The notes below the pieces were generated by a model. The model did no database searches. It saw only the letters and a list, made by a program, of their open reading frames with translations, and was not told where the DNA came from. This document shows positions 11,432-23,100 of a stretch of 64,000 nucleotides of DNA, piece by piece (positions within the stretch are counted from its first letter, which is position 1; each line of letters starts with the position of its first letter). Made by a program: the position numbers and the translations under genes. This DNA is from Histoplasma ohiense (Eukaryota > Ascomycota > Eurotiomycetes > Onygenales > Ajellomycetaceae), in contig JAEVHH010000002.1 of assembly GCA_017607445.1 (NCBI GenBank), positions 1,913,501 to 1,977,500 on the forward strand, given 5' to 3'.

Positions 11432-11855
11432 CTACACTGCGGATAGGGCAGTTCTGGCTGCGCCTGAGACAGAGGTCGCAGTTGCGGCCACAGCTGCCGC
11501 GGCCGCAGCGGAGGCGGAGGATACGGCAACGAAAGGGAAGTCTGTGAAGGCATCGCCTGCCCAGTAGTACCAGATGCGCTTGCTAATTGTGGTGACGTGA
11601 TCGGGGAGGTAGACGTAAGCCGCTGTGAGGAGCATGGAGGTTATGAGGAGGAGGAGCGTGTCTAGGGGCTTGAGGTTAGCGTTTATCGGTTTCGGCCTTG
11701 GATGGAATCAAAGGCTAAGAGCCAAACGTACTGAAGATGAATTTCTCTGTGGCTGTAAGCATGTAGAGGGAGATGGTGACTTCATATTGATAGTTTTTCA
11801 ATCGGAGCCAGCGGACGAAGGAGGTGATGATTGAGGGGGAGGATGTTTGCGACAT
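11432..11855 (-). CDS. Small subunit of serine palmitoyltransferase (ssSPT-like)
   Basis: Two minus-strand exons, 11855-11732 and 11661-11432 (70-bp intron, donor gtacgt, acceptor cctag), encode 117 residues. The core KNYQYEVTISLYMLTATEK, then FNTLLLLITSMLLTAAYVYLPDH, matches the layout of animal ssSPT subunits (YYQY..ALYMLEPWE then VFN..YVFMPQH): one amphipathic helix and one membrane span. In the ER such subunits activate the LCB1/LCB2 enzyme that condenses serine with palmitoyl-CoA, the first step of sphingolipid synthesis. The C-terminal third (AVSSASAAAAAAVAATATS onward) is an Ala-rich extension beyond the usual core. The gene is divergent from the release-factor-like gene at 12442. Confidence 0.8.
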
Positions 11856-12441
11856 GGCTGGGTTGGGTTATAGGTAACGAAGAAAATTCCCGCAGAGATG
11901 ATAGAGATAGAGCAGATGGGGTAGCAGGAGAAACAATGAAGATTTCGATTTCGATTTTTTGGATTTGCCAGCCGTATAAGGAATGGTAGTTAGTTTTCGA
12001 GGGGGCTTGTATTCAACTGCGATGACCTACCGACGGACAGACAACCAAAAAGGAAATAATAAGAGAAACGGCGAATTGATTGAGTACGAGTGCACATATA
12101 TATAACACCACAGCCAACTCGAGGGTCGTGTTGAAGCTGCTCATGAAGAGTTTACGCGGCAGAGCTTCCCAAGGATTAAGGATGTACTCCGTAGAGAACG
12201 CCATTCTAGGGGCAGCCAATAATAGGAATTGCTCGAGGTTAGCCGCAGGGGCTCCAACTTTATCACCCACATCACATCTTCATCTTCATATGGCAATAAA
12301 TATCAGAATTATTTTAATTTCTATAAAACGCAACCCATTCACTTCCTTGACTCCACTATTCATTCTCCCGCTGATGGAGACACCCTGAGGAACTTTCATA
12401 CCCTCCAGCATCCTCCAACCAGGGCGTGCGCCAACTTAACC
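11856..12441. promoter_or_regulatory. Divergent promoter region, SPT small subunit / release factor-like
   Basis: 586 bp between two divergent start codons. It holds one TACTCCGTA nonamer at 12185-12193. Open frames here on both strands give no family-like protein. Confidence 0.45.
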
Positions 12442-13469
12442 ATGTCTCTGTGGAGGATAAGACAACAATGGCGACACCCAATTGGCTTGCTGAGGCTGTT
12501 TTCACATTGCTGTCGGTTATCCGTGAAGCAAATGCCACCCCGGCCCAAACTGGACCCGTCAGAAGTCACCGGCAGCTATCTGAAAGGGACAGGGCCTGGA
12601 GGACAGGCAATTGTGAGTATATATCTATCCGCTTTCTCTTATGCTGTCTATTATTATTGATTTACAATGTTTCCTTTCGATGGCTACGAAGAAATCAGTG
12701 GCCCCAATTACCCTCTATGTATGAGAACATCATTTGCTTGTTAAATTGGATGTTCTCTGCATACCCTTTTGGTATGCCCATGCTCCTTTGAATTGCCACC
12801 GTTTAGTATTCACCAGATTGGATTCTGTCTTCTACCTCCAATATGTATATTGATATTGCCTAATTGAACATTGGGCTTTTCAAAATGTTTGCTCTAGTCC
12901 TACATTCTCGGGAAATCCAGGCAATCCATTGTATGTCCTTTGTTAGGAAAATGGCCTCTAACTGCCGGACCACAAAAAAAAAAATAGTTGTCTTCTGCTT
13001 CCTGGTTTTTTTTTAATTTTTAATTTTATCTTCTTTTGAATTCTAATGAAACTACATACTTCAGAACAAAACAAACTCGGCGGTCCAACTCATTCACAAG
13101 CCCACAGGAATCGTTGTCAAATCTCAGGCGACGAGATCACGCACGCAGAACCAAAAGATAGCCATGGGTATCTTAGCGGAAAAGGTCGAGCTACAACTAA
13201 AGGGTGAGCAAAGTCGGGCTGCTATTAAAACTGAGACGAAGAAGAAAAAGAAGGCTAGTAGAGAGAAGAAGGCAAGGAGGAAGTACAGGAGATTGGAGGA
13301 AGAGAAGAGAAAGCTGGGAGTGGAAGCGGAGGAGGGAAAGGAAGAGGGCAGTGAGGAGGTGGACTCGACAGAGTCGGATGAACCGGTGGACGGCCATGAA
13401 GGAGTGAATCCGGATAGGAAGGAAAGTGGTGTACGCGAACAAATGAACAAGGCGGGCTCTGAGGCATAG
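12442..13469 (+). CDS. Mitochondrial class-I release factor-like protein (MTRFR/C12orf65, Rso55 type)
   Basis: Exons 12442-12612 and 13065-13469 give 191 residues. The first exon ends KGTGPGGQAI and the second starts NKTNSAVQLIHKPTGIVVK, the RF-1 peptidyl-hydrolase domain with the GGQ motif at residues 53-55, followed by SQATRSRTQNQKIAMGILAEK and a long Lys/Arg-rich tail. The protein lacks the stop-codon recognition domain of true release factors. That architecture matches MTRFR/Rso55, which rescues stalled mitochondrial ribosomes with the basic tail near the mRNA channel. The basic N-terminus fits a mitochondrial presequence. The 452-bp intron is unusually long for this window and contains A and T tracts. 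An acidic C-terminal extension (EAEEGKEEGSEEVDSTESDE) is variable. Confidence 0.85.
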
Positions 13470-14931
13470 AACTTGCGCTAATTTATGATGGTTTGGAAAG
13501 GTATGGACCATTGACCACTTTTCGGTATTTATGTGTTGCTTCTTCTCTTCTTCTGAAATACCTTTTGGGGCTACATGACGGGCGTATGGTAGCTCTCAAT
13601 AATAATCCTATATCGGATTCCATCAGCTCAGATGTGATACAGCAAGCTGACCTATTACAACTAGCCATCCTCATTGCTCTACGAGTGATTTGAACACCTG
13701 CAGCAGATCCTCCTCATATCCACCCTACGATCCAATATTGTACCCCCTTCAATCAAAAGGTTTTACCAAAATTAATCGTCCCCATTTCTCCTCCAAGGTC
13801 ACCACAAAGGAGATCACCGTGCCCTGCACAACCTCTCGCGCAGGAATGCATCACACCAATATCAGCGCCCCATGAAAACGGATCACGCAACCATGGCGGG
13901 GCTAACATGCTTCCTTCAATAAGATAAGCGCCTCTCTAATAGGCTTCCATAGCGTATGCTTCAGTACTAAACACAGTTCCTGGAGGGCTAACGCGCGTTT
14001 TCAGCAAAAATCATATCTCCCTTTTCCCAGCTTTCAGCAGGGCAGGGCAGGGCAGGGCACTCAAAGGCCAATATTTGAAGTCTGGGGAGACGGGAGATAA
14101 CAGCCAATCACGTCATCGATGCTAGGGTGCTATTCGTCTACTGATATGCGGCGTGACCATAAGAGGATCAACTTGGCATGCAGAGCTGCTAAGTTGGTGG
14201 AATAGCCCACTGCAGGGAAGTTCAGGTAGAATGAAAGGATGTTTTCGAAATCTTTCATCTTTCGAGCTAATAGGCGAGAAAATATGTGGGTTGTGCCGTT
14301 GAAGTTGACGTCGTCCGTCTGGCTGGGTATGACTATCGTTCTCTTTTGATTTTTGATTGATTTTTTTTGTCAGGGTGAATCATTTATTCGAAGACCTAGA
14401 ATCCTCACCCGGGATCATGGAACATCCTTGGAAATGAATTATGGGTAATGCTCGAGCTGAGCGACGGAGAGTGTAATAATAGTAGCGCTCACTATGTCGA
14501 AACCTCATTGGATTTTGTCCCGGTTGGTCTTCCAAAGCAAGAAGACCTACGAAGCAACAGATCTAAAATATACATACATGTACTCCTTGATTAAGAGCCC
14601 GGTTATCGAAATCCAGATGAAGCATAAAAATGTAACAGGACGGCATGGAAGATGGATTCCAGCACACGCAGGCACTGTGCATACCATAGACAGTTGAGAG
14701 GTGTCTCTACCAACGTCACCCCGCATGACCAATCGATCAAACTGAGTATATATATCTAAATAAGCCCTAACTCATCCCCCGCTCCTTGTTTCTCTCCTTT
14801 CTCCGGCAAACCAAATCTCCTCGAAAGAAAACCACATTTCATACCGTACCTCGCAAAACATCTCAAAAGACAGAAACAAAATCCCGTATCCTTCCAGAAG
14901 AAGAAATAGAATAGAAAAGAAAAGAAAAACA
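13470..14931. other. Intergenic region with short tandem repeat
   Basis: About 1.46 kb without a convincing gene. It contains four CAGGG units at 14038-14057. Small open frames at 13690-13875 and 14494-14697 have no recognisable features. Confidence 0.5.
14038..14057. repeat. (CAGGG)4 tandem repeat
   Basis: Four perfect 5-bp units in intergenic DNA. Confidence 0.9.
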
Positions 14932-15215
14932 ATGCAACAATCCTCCATCCCACTCATCAACTTGCACGGCCCCAACTGCCCAGCTTGCGGCACCCCTTAC
15001 TCTGGTGGCACGACGAAGACTTGCAGCGCGTGTGGTGCGGTACGTTCAAAGCAGTAAAGAAAACAACAATAATCTCCTTCTTCGTCTCAGATGAACTCTT
15101 GCTCCTGTTGTTGTTTTCGTGTTCGTTTTGTTTTGTCGGGGAACTGATGCAGATAGCGCTAACGACATGCCCTGTTGCTGCCTCTACTGCCTTAGGAGTG
15201 CCCGGTGTAAATTGA
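14932..15215 (+). CDS. Small Cys-rich (zinc-ribbon-like) hypothetical protein
   Basis: A candidate two-exon gene: 14932-15039 and 15153-15215, with a 113-bp intron (donor gtacgt, acceptor tgcag), encoding 56 residues. The first exon has two CxxC knuckles (NCPACGTPYSGG and TCSACGA) 12 residues apart, as in a zinc ribbon. The second exon adds IALTTCPVAASTALGVPGVN. Support is the in-phase splice, the conserved-looking knuckles and an A-rich leader before the ATG. I do not recognise the family; against it are the small size and the lack of any homology check. Confidence 0.4.
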
Positions 15216-15769
15216 TAATCTAATCTAGACGTGGTCGACCAGTCCCCGCTCTCGTGAGGATTGGCGGATGGCGTATACGGCATATGCTTGAGTGGTCTGA
15301 ACGGATGTGGTACGGGATGAGATCTGAACATGGGGGAGCAACTGAATGATCAATGAGTAGCTATTTTCTTTGCACTTTTGTGATGTACTTAAATTTAACC
15401 GGAGGGGCCATTCTTTCCTTTATTTCCGTCGTCCATCTTACCAATCCGGAGGCAATGGATGAGATAAGCATGTGATGCTGCGAATTTGGTAAAATCTGTT
15501 GCCAACCCTATGCAATGAAAGACTTTGGCGGCTGGCTGAAGAGATTTGACCCCTTAAAGTTCAATCTCACCCGTTTGGACCCAAGCGTCTATATAACTCT
15601 ACGTGTATGACAAGATGGGCAAACTGAATAAAAGACAATCCTCTTCCATCCAATTCAGCTTCTAGCTTCTAGCTTCCAGATTTTATCTTGATCAGATTGC
15701 CCCAATGCTCAACATTCAATTCATATCACTAAAAAATCCTCCGCATTTCCTGTCCCGCGACAACAATAA
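15216..15769. other. Intergenic region between small Cys-rich ORF and CSE1
   Basis: Convergent 3' flanks, 554 bp, nothing recognised. Confidence 0.5.
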
Positions 15770-18700
15770 TCACCCATTAAGATATGCCGCAATCCCCGCC
15801 TTTGCCTGAGGACTCAATCTCTCCTGCGCAAAGTTGGAAATCCTCCCTCCATACTTCTTATCCGCCTCTTTCAGATACGACCCAACCCACCCACCATACT
15901 GCGGCCCAACGATTTCTGGCCACGGATCCTTAGTCGTGGGCCGGATGGTATTTAGCTTTGTAAATCCAACTCCAAACGCCATATCCTCAACGTCATTTTC
16001 GGCAATGATGTCGTCCTTAGTGGCCGGCAGGGGCGCCTGACTGAGGATCCCCAGTAGTGCTTCACAGGTGAACGCCCATCCCTTCTTATAGCGGGATGCG
16101 AAAGCTTCAGAGTTCGCAAGTGTTTTCGTATAGGATATTAGGGCAGTTTTCCGGTCGAGAGGGCGGGCGAGTTTTTGAGTGTTAGGAAGGATTATGTTGA
16201 GGTAAATCGGGGTGAAAACGCTGGGGGAGGAGCGAGGTTTAATGTTAGCTGTTTTTTTTTTTTTTTTTTTTTGGACGAGATAAGGAAAGAGGGTCACCAT
16301 ACCCTGATTGTATGTTTTCCGTTATTTGGATAAAAAAATCGGCGTTGTAGCCTCTGGCATCATTGGCCGAAATGAAATGGTAGAATCGAACAAAGCGGAG
16401 AGCGAAGTTTTCTGTCTTGGAGTTTTGAAGGCGTGTGAGGATGATTTGGATGATGGAAACAAAATATTTCTCCAGAAGTGTTCTAAACGGATAAAGCAAA
16501 ACAAGTCAGGAATTTATAACCACAACTGGGGAGGGATTGCAGAAACAAAGACGAAAGAATGGACGTACGAAGGAAAATTAGCAATGACACTTTCAAGAAG
16601 ATCAAAACCATAGCTTTCATTCGTTTTTGAGGAGACGAGTTTCTGGAAAATACCAAGGACGGGCTCGATTTGATTGTTTTTCGTAATCCAGTCCGCTGCT
16701 CTGTGGATAATGGATGATAGCAAGCGAACAAGGGCTGGGGCATTCCCTTTCAACTCCCACATGGTTGGCATGAGTATTGGAGCGATTAGATTTTGATAAT
16801 ACTCAGGGAGTGTCCCAGATGGGTTGGCTTCGAGAAGCGCCGCAAGTAGCTGGAATATATAGGGACAAAACTCTGTTGGTCGTCTTGGTTAATCACAAAT
16901 CGTCTTAATTTTTGTTATTGTTGGAAGGAAGGAGGGGGTAAAGATAAGCTCACCTTGCACGTCGTTCTGTAAGATAGCGACGAAAGGAGGGTATAATGCC
17001 TCTTCGAATTTCGTTGGTTGTGCCGACGCCGCGAATCTACCACGATACATGTTAGATATGACGACAATGCTCTCTAAAATGATAGACTGCTGCACCCACC
17101 TAATCAAGGCACCTAGAGCCTCGAAATGGTAATAATAAAACCTCGGATTGCTTGGGTTCGTGCTCATGATTTGAGTGATGGTGATGAAGTGTCGCAAGAT
17201 TCCGTCCGAGAGCGGGATGGAAGCTTCCTTAATAACGATGAGCACCCTCATAACACATCTCATCAGGAATTCATTCTCTTGTACTTTATGTGCCGCTGGG
17301 TCCTTCTCGATTAATCGGAAAATATGCTCTAGCAGGTCACCAGCCAAGGGAGTAATCGAATCAGGTGGGATGACAGGTTGACCATTGCTGTTCGTAAGGA
17401 ATAAAATTCTTTCCACAGCTACCGCGGCATAGGTGTACACCACGTACTCCGACGCACCAAGATGTTTTACAAGCAGAGGTAAGACCTCATGCCACTGATC
17501 TTTCGTTATCAGACTGCGGAATGCATAAAGGAATTTGATGGCATCCACTTTAAGAATTGGCTGTACGCCACTTTCGGTAACTAGGTCAGTAGCTAAATAC
17601 TTTTGAAAGAAATGCGTTATATCAACCAGGTTGTTGGTGCTTGTGACGCCGTGGCTGGCGGTTGCAACGCCTTTCGCTGCGATAGCTGAAAATAAGTAGA
17701 CTGCAGTATCCTTCGCTTTCCAATGTTCTGACGGGTTTTTGTTGTATTCCGCCAGGTAATGATCAGCATACTGAGTCACAACTTTTGTGACAGATTGTTC
17801 GAATTTTTCAAGGAGTTGCCTCAGGAAATCAGTAGTAGCTCGCCTCCTTGTATCACTATCTGAGCCTTCTAGATCTCTGCGGATAAATTCAATAGGCTCG
17901 TCTTCAAACATCTCAATATCAGAGTCGCGCAGGTTGATATTGGGAAGGATGACCTTTTCGGTGACTTGGCTCAGGGTACTCTCATCTTGGAAGGCGACAG
18001 CGTGTTCTGGAAATCTCGCAACAGAAGTCAAAAACTGGAGAGCTCGAGAAACTAATATGTCATATTTTGTGTCTTGTCCAATCGTCGTGAGAAGGTTCCA
18101 GGAGCTCCCGATAAACTGTTGAACATGACTTCCAAACACATCGATATACTTTTGTACATAGAGCATCAAAACCTCGAAGATGCCAGCTTTTACAAACTCC
18201 AATTGCCCTGACTCTGACTCATCATCCGTATGGAGTAGCGTATTGTCGTATACCAAGTACTTGAGCAGGAGTGTGGCAAGTGCCGAAAGATGATCCTCAA
18301 ACATTGGCGGTAAATCATGCGAAGATAGATCGTATAGCAACTTTATCATCAAATTGAGTTGTGTGAACCCCTGCGTGAGTTTTTGTTTATTGGATTTATT
18401 TTGCTCAAGGAAGGCATCAAGCGACTTTGGGGGTGATATGAATCAGCATTTGTACGAACAGTTGTAGAAGTAATAGAGAAATGAAATAGGTAATACCTCA
18501 AAAAGAGAGAGGTAGGGATTCCCAAATTTCCCCAAAACATGGTTGATCTCAATATACAAGTCATCCGACCTGATTAGAGGTCTCCATCTTTTGAATATAG
18601 AGTGAGCCACCTGTAAGACACCAATATTCACAATAGGATTATCAGACGAAAATTTCGAAACAAGATCCTGTCACATCTTGTAAGCATGCTGCGATTTCTC

Positions 18701-19187
18701 CCCAATGTTTTGTTCAGAAGAATGGATTTGCTTTCATACATCCACAAGAGTGTCCCATCTTTCCCAGAAGTCACTATCAGCTATTACGCTCACGGCTTCG
18801 CCCAATTGAGGCTGGATGCCCGCAGGCACAGAGATCATCAGAGCGATCAGTTCCTGCTTGATTGTGGCTACTTCGTCGAGCGGAAGCTTATAGTTGCCAT
18901 CCTCATCGGTCCAATTGCGCTTGATAAAATTCTTGAAGCATAGTGCGCTCGCTAGACGGGTATTATAGGGAATGGAATCGGTAGCAGTGAGCTGGAGCAG
19001 AAGGATGGAAAAGCCAGGCTTCCCCTCCTCCTGCCGAAGGGTAGCCTCAGCTGTAATTGGAGAATATTAAGTGGTGAACACATTGCATATCTAAACATCT
19101 GGGCATAGAGATCTTACCTTGTTTGTGCTGTTCTGGGTCCAAGCTTGCTTCGAGAAGTTGCGAAAGAGATCCTATGTTACCAGCCAT
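15770..19187 (-). CDS. CSE1: Exportin-2 (importin-alpha re-exporter)
   Basis: Seven minus-strand exons: 19187-19118, 19050-18740, 18667-18497, 18424-16954, 16872-16569, 16482-16303 and 16220-15770; 985 residues, close to the usual 960-980. The start MAGNIGSLSQLLEASLDPEQ and the importin-beta N-terminal repeat (EATLRQ..GFSILLLQL then RLASALCFKNFIKRNW) are typical, followed by HEAT repeats and the CSE1 domain (NDVQ-EFCPYIFQLLAALLE; VSIIQIILTRLQNSKTENFA). CSE1 carries importin-alpha out of the nucleus with Ran-GTP so that nuclear import can continue. Every junction keeps phase. Intron 6 carries a 21-bp T tract (16252-16272). The gene is divergent from TSC2. Confidence 0.93.
16252..16272. repeat. 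T21 tract in CSE1 intron 6
   Basis: A run of 21 T on the plus strand (A on the sense strand of CSE1) lies between donor and acceptor of the last intron. Confidence 0.9.
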
Positions 19188-20142
19188 GACTGCGGAGTTG
19201 AGCAGAGCTCCAGCGGGAAACGCAAATGAGTGGAGGAGTGATTCGTATTAGATAGGGATAGGGAAAATGTAATAGAACGTCCAAGACAGTTTCATGTAGG
19301 TATTTCGTTAGCGGGCAATCTTGGAACAAGAAGAATTTCTATTTTTCTCCTCACACCAACGCCCGATGTCTCCCAAGTTGATGCAATTTCTTGTTGCTCT
19401 GTCCCGCTTTTGGCAACTTGTTTGGCTTATGTCAGCCCCTCAAGGGGGGCAATTAAAGGCGGTGAGCCCCTTCTGCCGCTGCCGACGGCATAAATATAAT
19501 CCGAGCTCAATCGGGCAAGCTCACCTCAGCGTGTCTTGGCGCGGAGGCTGAAGCAGTCAAATGATCCAAACATTTCCCCGGATTTACGAGCCTCACGATC
19601 GCCGTCTTCACTTCTCTCTTCTCCTCTTCTTCCCCCTCCCTCTTCCCCCGTACACTCCTCCCGACTCCATCAGCTGTATAGCCGTTGTCTCTCCTTTGTG
19701 ATGTACCTCTACTCACACCTACTCGGGCGTTTTCTATTCTTTTCCAGGCGACGTTTCGTTCGCGCGTCGCTGTCTTCATATCCACCCCAAAGCTCATCTA
19801 TTCGCTATCGCAGTTCCTACTAAATATAACAACTTTTCTCGCTGGCCGGAAACTATCGTAGGGCTACCTGTTCCCTGTTCCATGTGTGTTAGGTATATTT
19901 GTGTAAGGGCTTTCTTCCCATTTTTGAATTTTTTAGTCTTATTGATTTTCTTGACCCCGCCTCCAGCCGATATCTTGATGTGCTGGCGACTCTTGGCTCT
20001 CTCCTCACTCAGCTTTGGATCCGTCAGGGTCTTTCACTATTTCTCCTATGCTAAGATCAACTTATACCTGTGTTGCAGCTTCATAGTCCTCCAGCTGTTC
20101 TCCCGGCTTTGAAATCGGTGATCCACTCGTCCAGCTGGACGT
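19188..20142. promoter_or_regulatory. Divergent promoter region CSE1/TSC2 with pyrimidine tract
   Basis: 955 bp between divergent starts. A CT-rich block at about 19612-19665 (cttctctt, ctcctcttcttccccctccc) matches the pyrimidine tracts common just upstream of transcription starts in filamentous fungi and points toward TSC2. No family-like ORF is present. Confidence 0.45.
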
Positions 20143-23100
20143 ATGCCTTCTGGGGATGCTCCTTCCCCACAACATAAGTCGTCTTCATCAGCTTTTGCAG
20201 ATGTCTTCAAGACATTAGCAAGTGGCCGTCCAAAATCGCAATCGCCCGTACCGGATGGAAACAGCATTGGTGAAGCCTTGCCACTGGAGATGGAAGGCCG
20301 GAGGGGTAGTCGAGTCACATTCGGTTTCGAGTCGTTGCATCGTGGGGGTGGTTTGCCAGCAACCGTTCCAGACGCTCAAGGACCCCCAAATTACGAGACA
20401 TTGCAAAAAGGGATTTCGCATGAATATCCAATTGCCAGCGCTCTTGAGGTAGCAGAAACTGCTGCTCGTTCCTTACACTACTTCAATGCGGAACAGGCCT
20501 TATCTCTTTGGGAAGCGGGCAGATATCTTATCGACTGCTCTAGCTCGGCAGACGCTCGAAAAGCTGGCTCTAACCTATTAGAAGCCATTTGTCGTCGACA
20601 AGATCTTACTTTGCCTGCCCGTCAAATTCTCTTCCATTGCATTTCTCAATCCTTCCCGCCAGACGTCATCCCGGCTCAAGTAAACGCTTTGATCTCATTG
20701 TCGGACCATGGGAGGAAGTTGGATTTTACGGATAAACCGGTCTTGCCCACCATTGCTTCTTGGATAGTTCCACTATATAATGCAGTTGCCTCAGCACGCT
20801 CGAGATTGAAGAAGTCAAAAACTGCCCGCCAAAACGGTGTAGGATTAAGTGAGGCCATTTTGGGAGATCTATTTCAATTGGTCGTTGATATTATTACTCT
20901 GCAGCGCCACCCTCCAAATAAAGAGGATCTCGAGCTACTCCTAGACCAAATTTTTATTATTTGCAAGCAAACAACTGCAGCACATGATATAAAAAACTCA
21001 CTTTCTGTTTTTGACGCGATAATCCACACTTCGGACGTTCCCGACTCAAGTTTCAACGGCCTGTTGGAGGTGCTGTGCAGCATTCATGCATCCGTTAAGT
21101 CTTTGGCTGGCCCTACATCACGAGCAGCCCGTAATTTGGCGAAATCACGAAAGCAATCAGAGATGGTTTCCTTGTTGCATACTTTCCTTCTAGAAACATC
21201 GGAACGTCAAGATCGAAATCTCAATGTGACTCGTGGTGCAGTGGATATATTTAGAGATTTGCTTGCGGCCTATGGCCAAGGTGGAATGCCAACCATATCC
21301 TTTGACATGCTTATCGAGTCTCTCCTGAGCGCCGCTAAAAGACACGACGGACGTATTAATACTGATATTTTGGACGTATGCTTGAGTATGATACAGGGAG
21401 AATATACCTCGACGACTTTGCAACATCCTTGGTCTGATTTCATTCGCCTAATCCTCACATGTTCTCAAATGGTCTTAGATGCTCCTGTGCTACCCAAGAG
21501 TCCTGACCCAGCTATGCGACAAAATTCACCCCAAAAGATCAATGCGGTTGATGATTTGCAGTTAAATATATCTGCAAATATCTGTCGTATCCTCACCACT
21601 ATCGAGTCTCTTTGGCCAAAATTGGATGTGCAACAGCGATTAGATTCAAGCAATCTCTTCGCTGCGGCGCATTCCCACTTAAACCCATCTCAAGCCCGCC
21701 TTTACTTCGACTTTTGCAAATCTGAACGACTTGGTTGCCCTGAACATCCCGAGTGGACTCGTTTCTGCCGAGAGCTTGTTGACAATTTCATTTTACCACA
21801 GGATAAAAAAGTGGATGTCCGCATGCAGGCGCTTAGCACATTTGAAAGTGCTTACACATCCGATAATGCCGCCCACTTATTTCACAAAGAAGGGTTTTTA
21901 CAGTCCCTCTTTGCTAAATTTACGGAAGAACGTTCATATCATTTCCTCGATGCATTAGTGTCATTTTTAGTAAAGACATCGGACAACTACAATAAGGATA
22001 CTTTTGCGATTTTAGTGGAAACTCTTGGCTCACCAATGACAAAAGATGAGGACATCGTCGAGCAAATATCACCAATATCATCTCCAGCGCCTTCTCATTC
22101 CATATCAAGACCTGTTTCGTCTACAAATGGGTCAGAAGCATCACTGTCCAATGTTGCGATTACGGGCTTGGTCAGAATATTCCTCAAATCGTTGAAGGAC
22201 GCACCAGTAAATGCTGGAATTATATATGAGAAGCTGGTGGGCATCGCCCAATCACGAAAGAGGCCGACTGACTCGCGGCTAACTGCTCTCAAATTGCTTT
22301 TCCGGCTACGTTGCGACTCAGCCGGCTCTATATATGTGACTTCCGCTACTGAGAATGAATTTTTGATTGCTGTGTTATGTCGGACAACGGACCTTTCGTC
22401 CAGGGCAAGTGTCAGTGAAGAGTCTCCCTCAGAGCGTACGACGAAGCCAGAGGAAAATCCACCTTTAAATCAGAGTGGTAGATTTTCTCTGAAAGATACA
22501 GGATCCGGATCACTTTCCACCTCCAGTGTACGGATAACCACCCAAATTCGCTCGTTAAAATTGACTCCACCCGTTTGGACTTATACAGAGCCAAAGGGCC
22601 TGCCTGAAGATCCCCTTCCGTTCGCCAGCACCCACACCGTTGCCTTTTTGAATAAGACACCTGAGCGGCCGGGTGAGGCACGAAAAATTCCTCTTAAGAT
22701 AAATTTATGGTTGGAAACGATCATATCACTATTACAACAGGAGAAAGACTGGGATATTTATAGCTACCTGCTTGCACATCTAGGACCCCAACTAATGAAT
22801 AGGGACCTTTTCCAGAGTTCAATCCCTCAAATAAAGCTCCTTCGCAGCGTCCTCTGTGAGCAAATAAAGAACGAAAGCTTTCTAGAACCCCTCGGCTCGA
22901 CTGGTGTGAAGAAGGCAGATATTGCTACTTGCATTCTCGATTCTTTGACAATGCTAATCAGTTTTCACCAACACTTTGCGAAAAGCGAACAGGATGAAAT
23001 GGTGCTCACATTCATCCATGGTATAGGTTCTTGGGAAGGAACCTCGCGTCGTTGTATACATGCTTTGTCTGTTTGCTGCCATGAGATCCCCCTTTCAGTT

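Noticed and set aside
14957..15331. 124-codon minus-strand frame
   Set aside because: No recognisable features; overlaps the two-exon Cys-rich candidate, which has a coherent splice.
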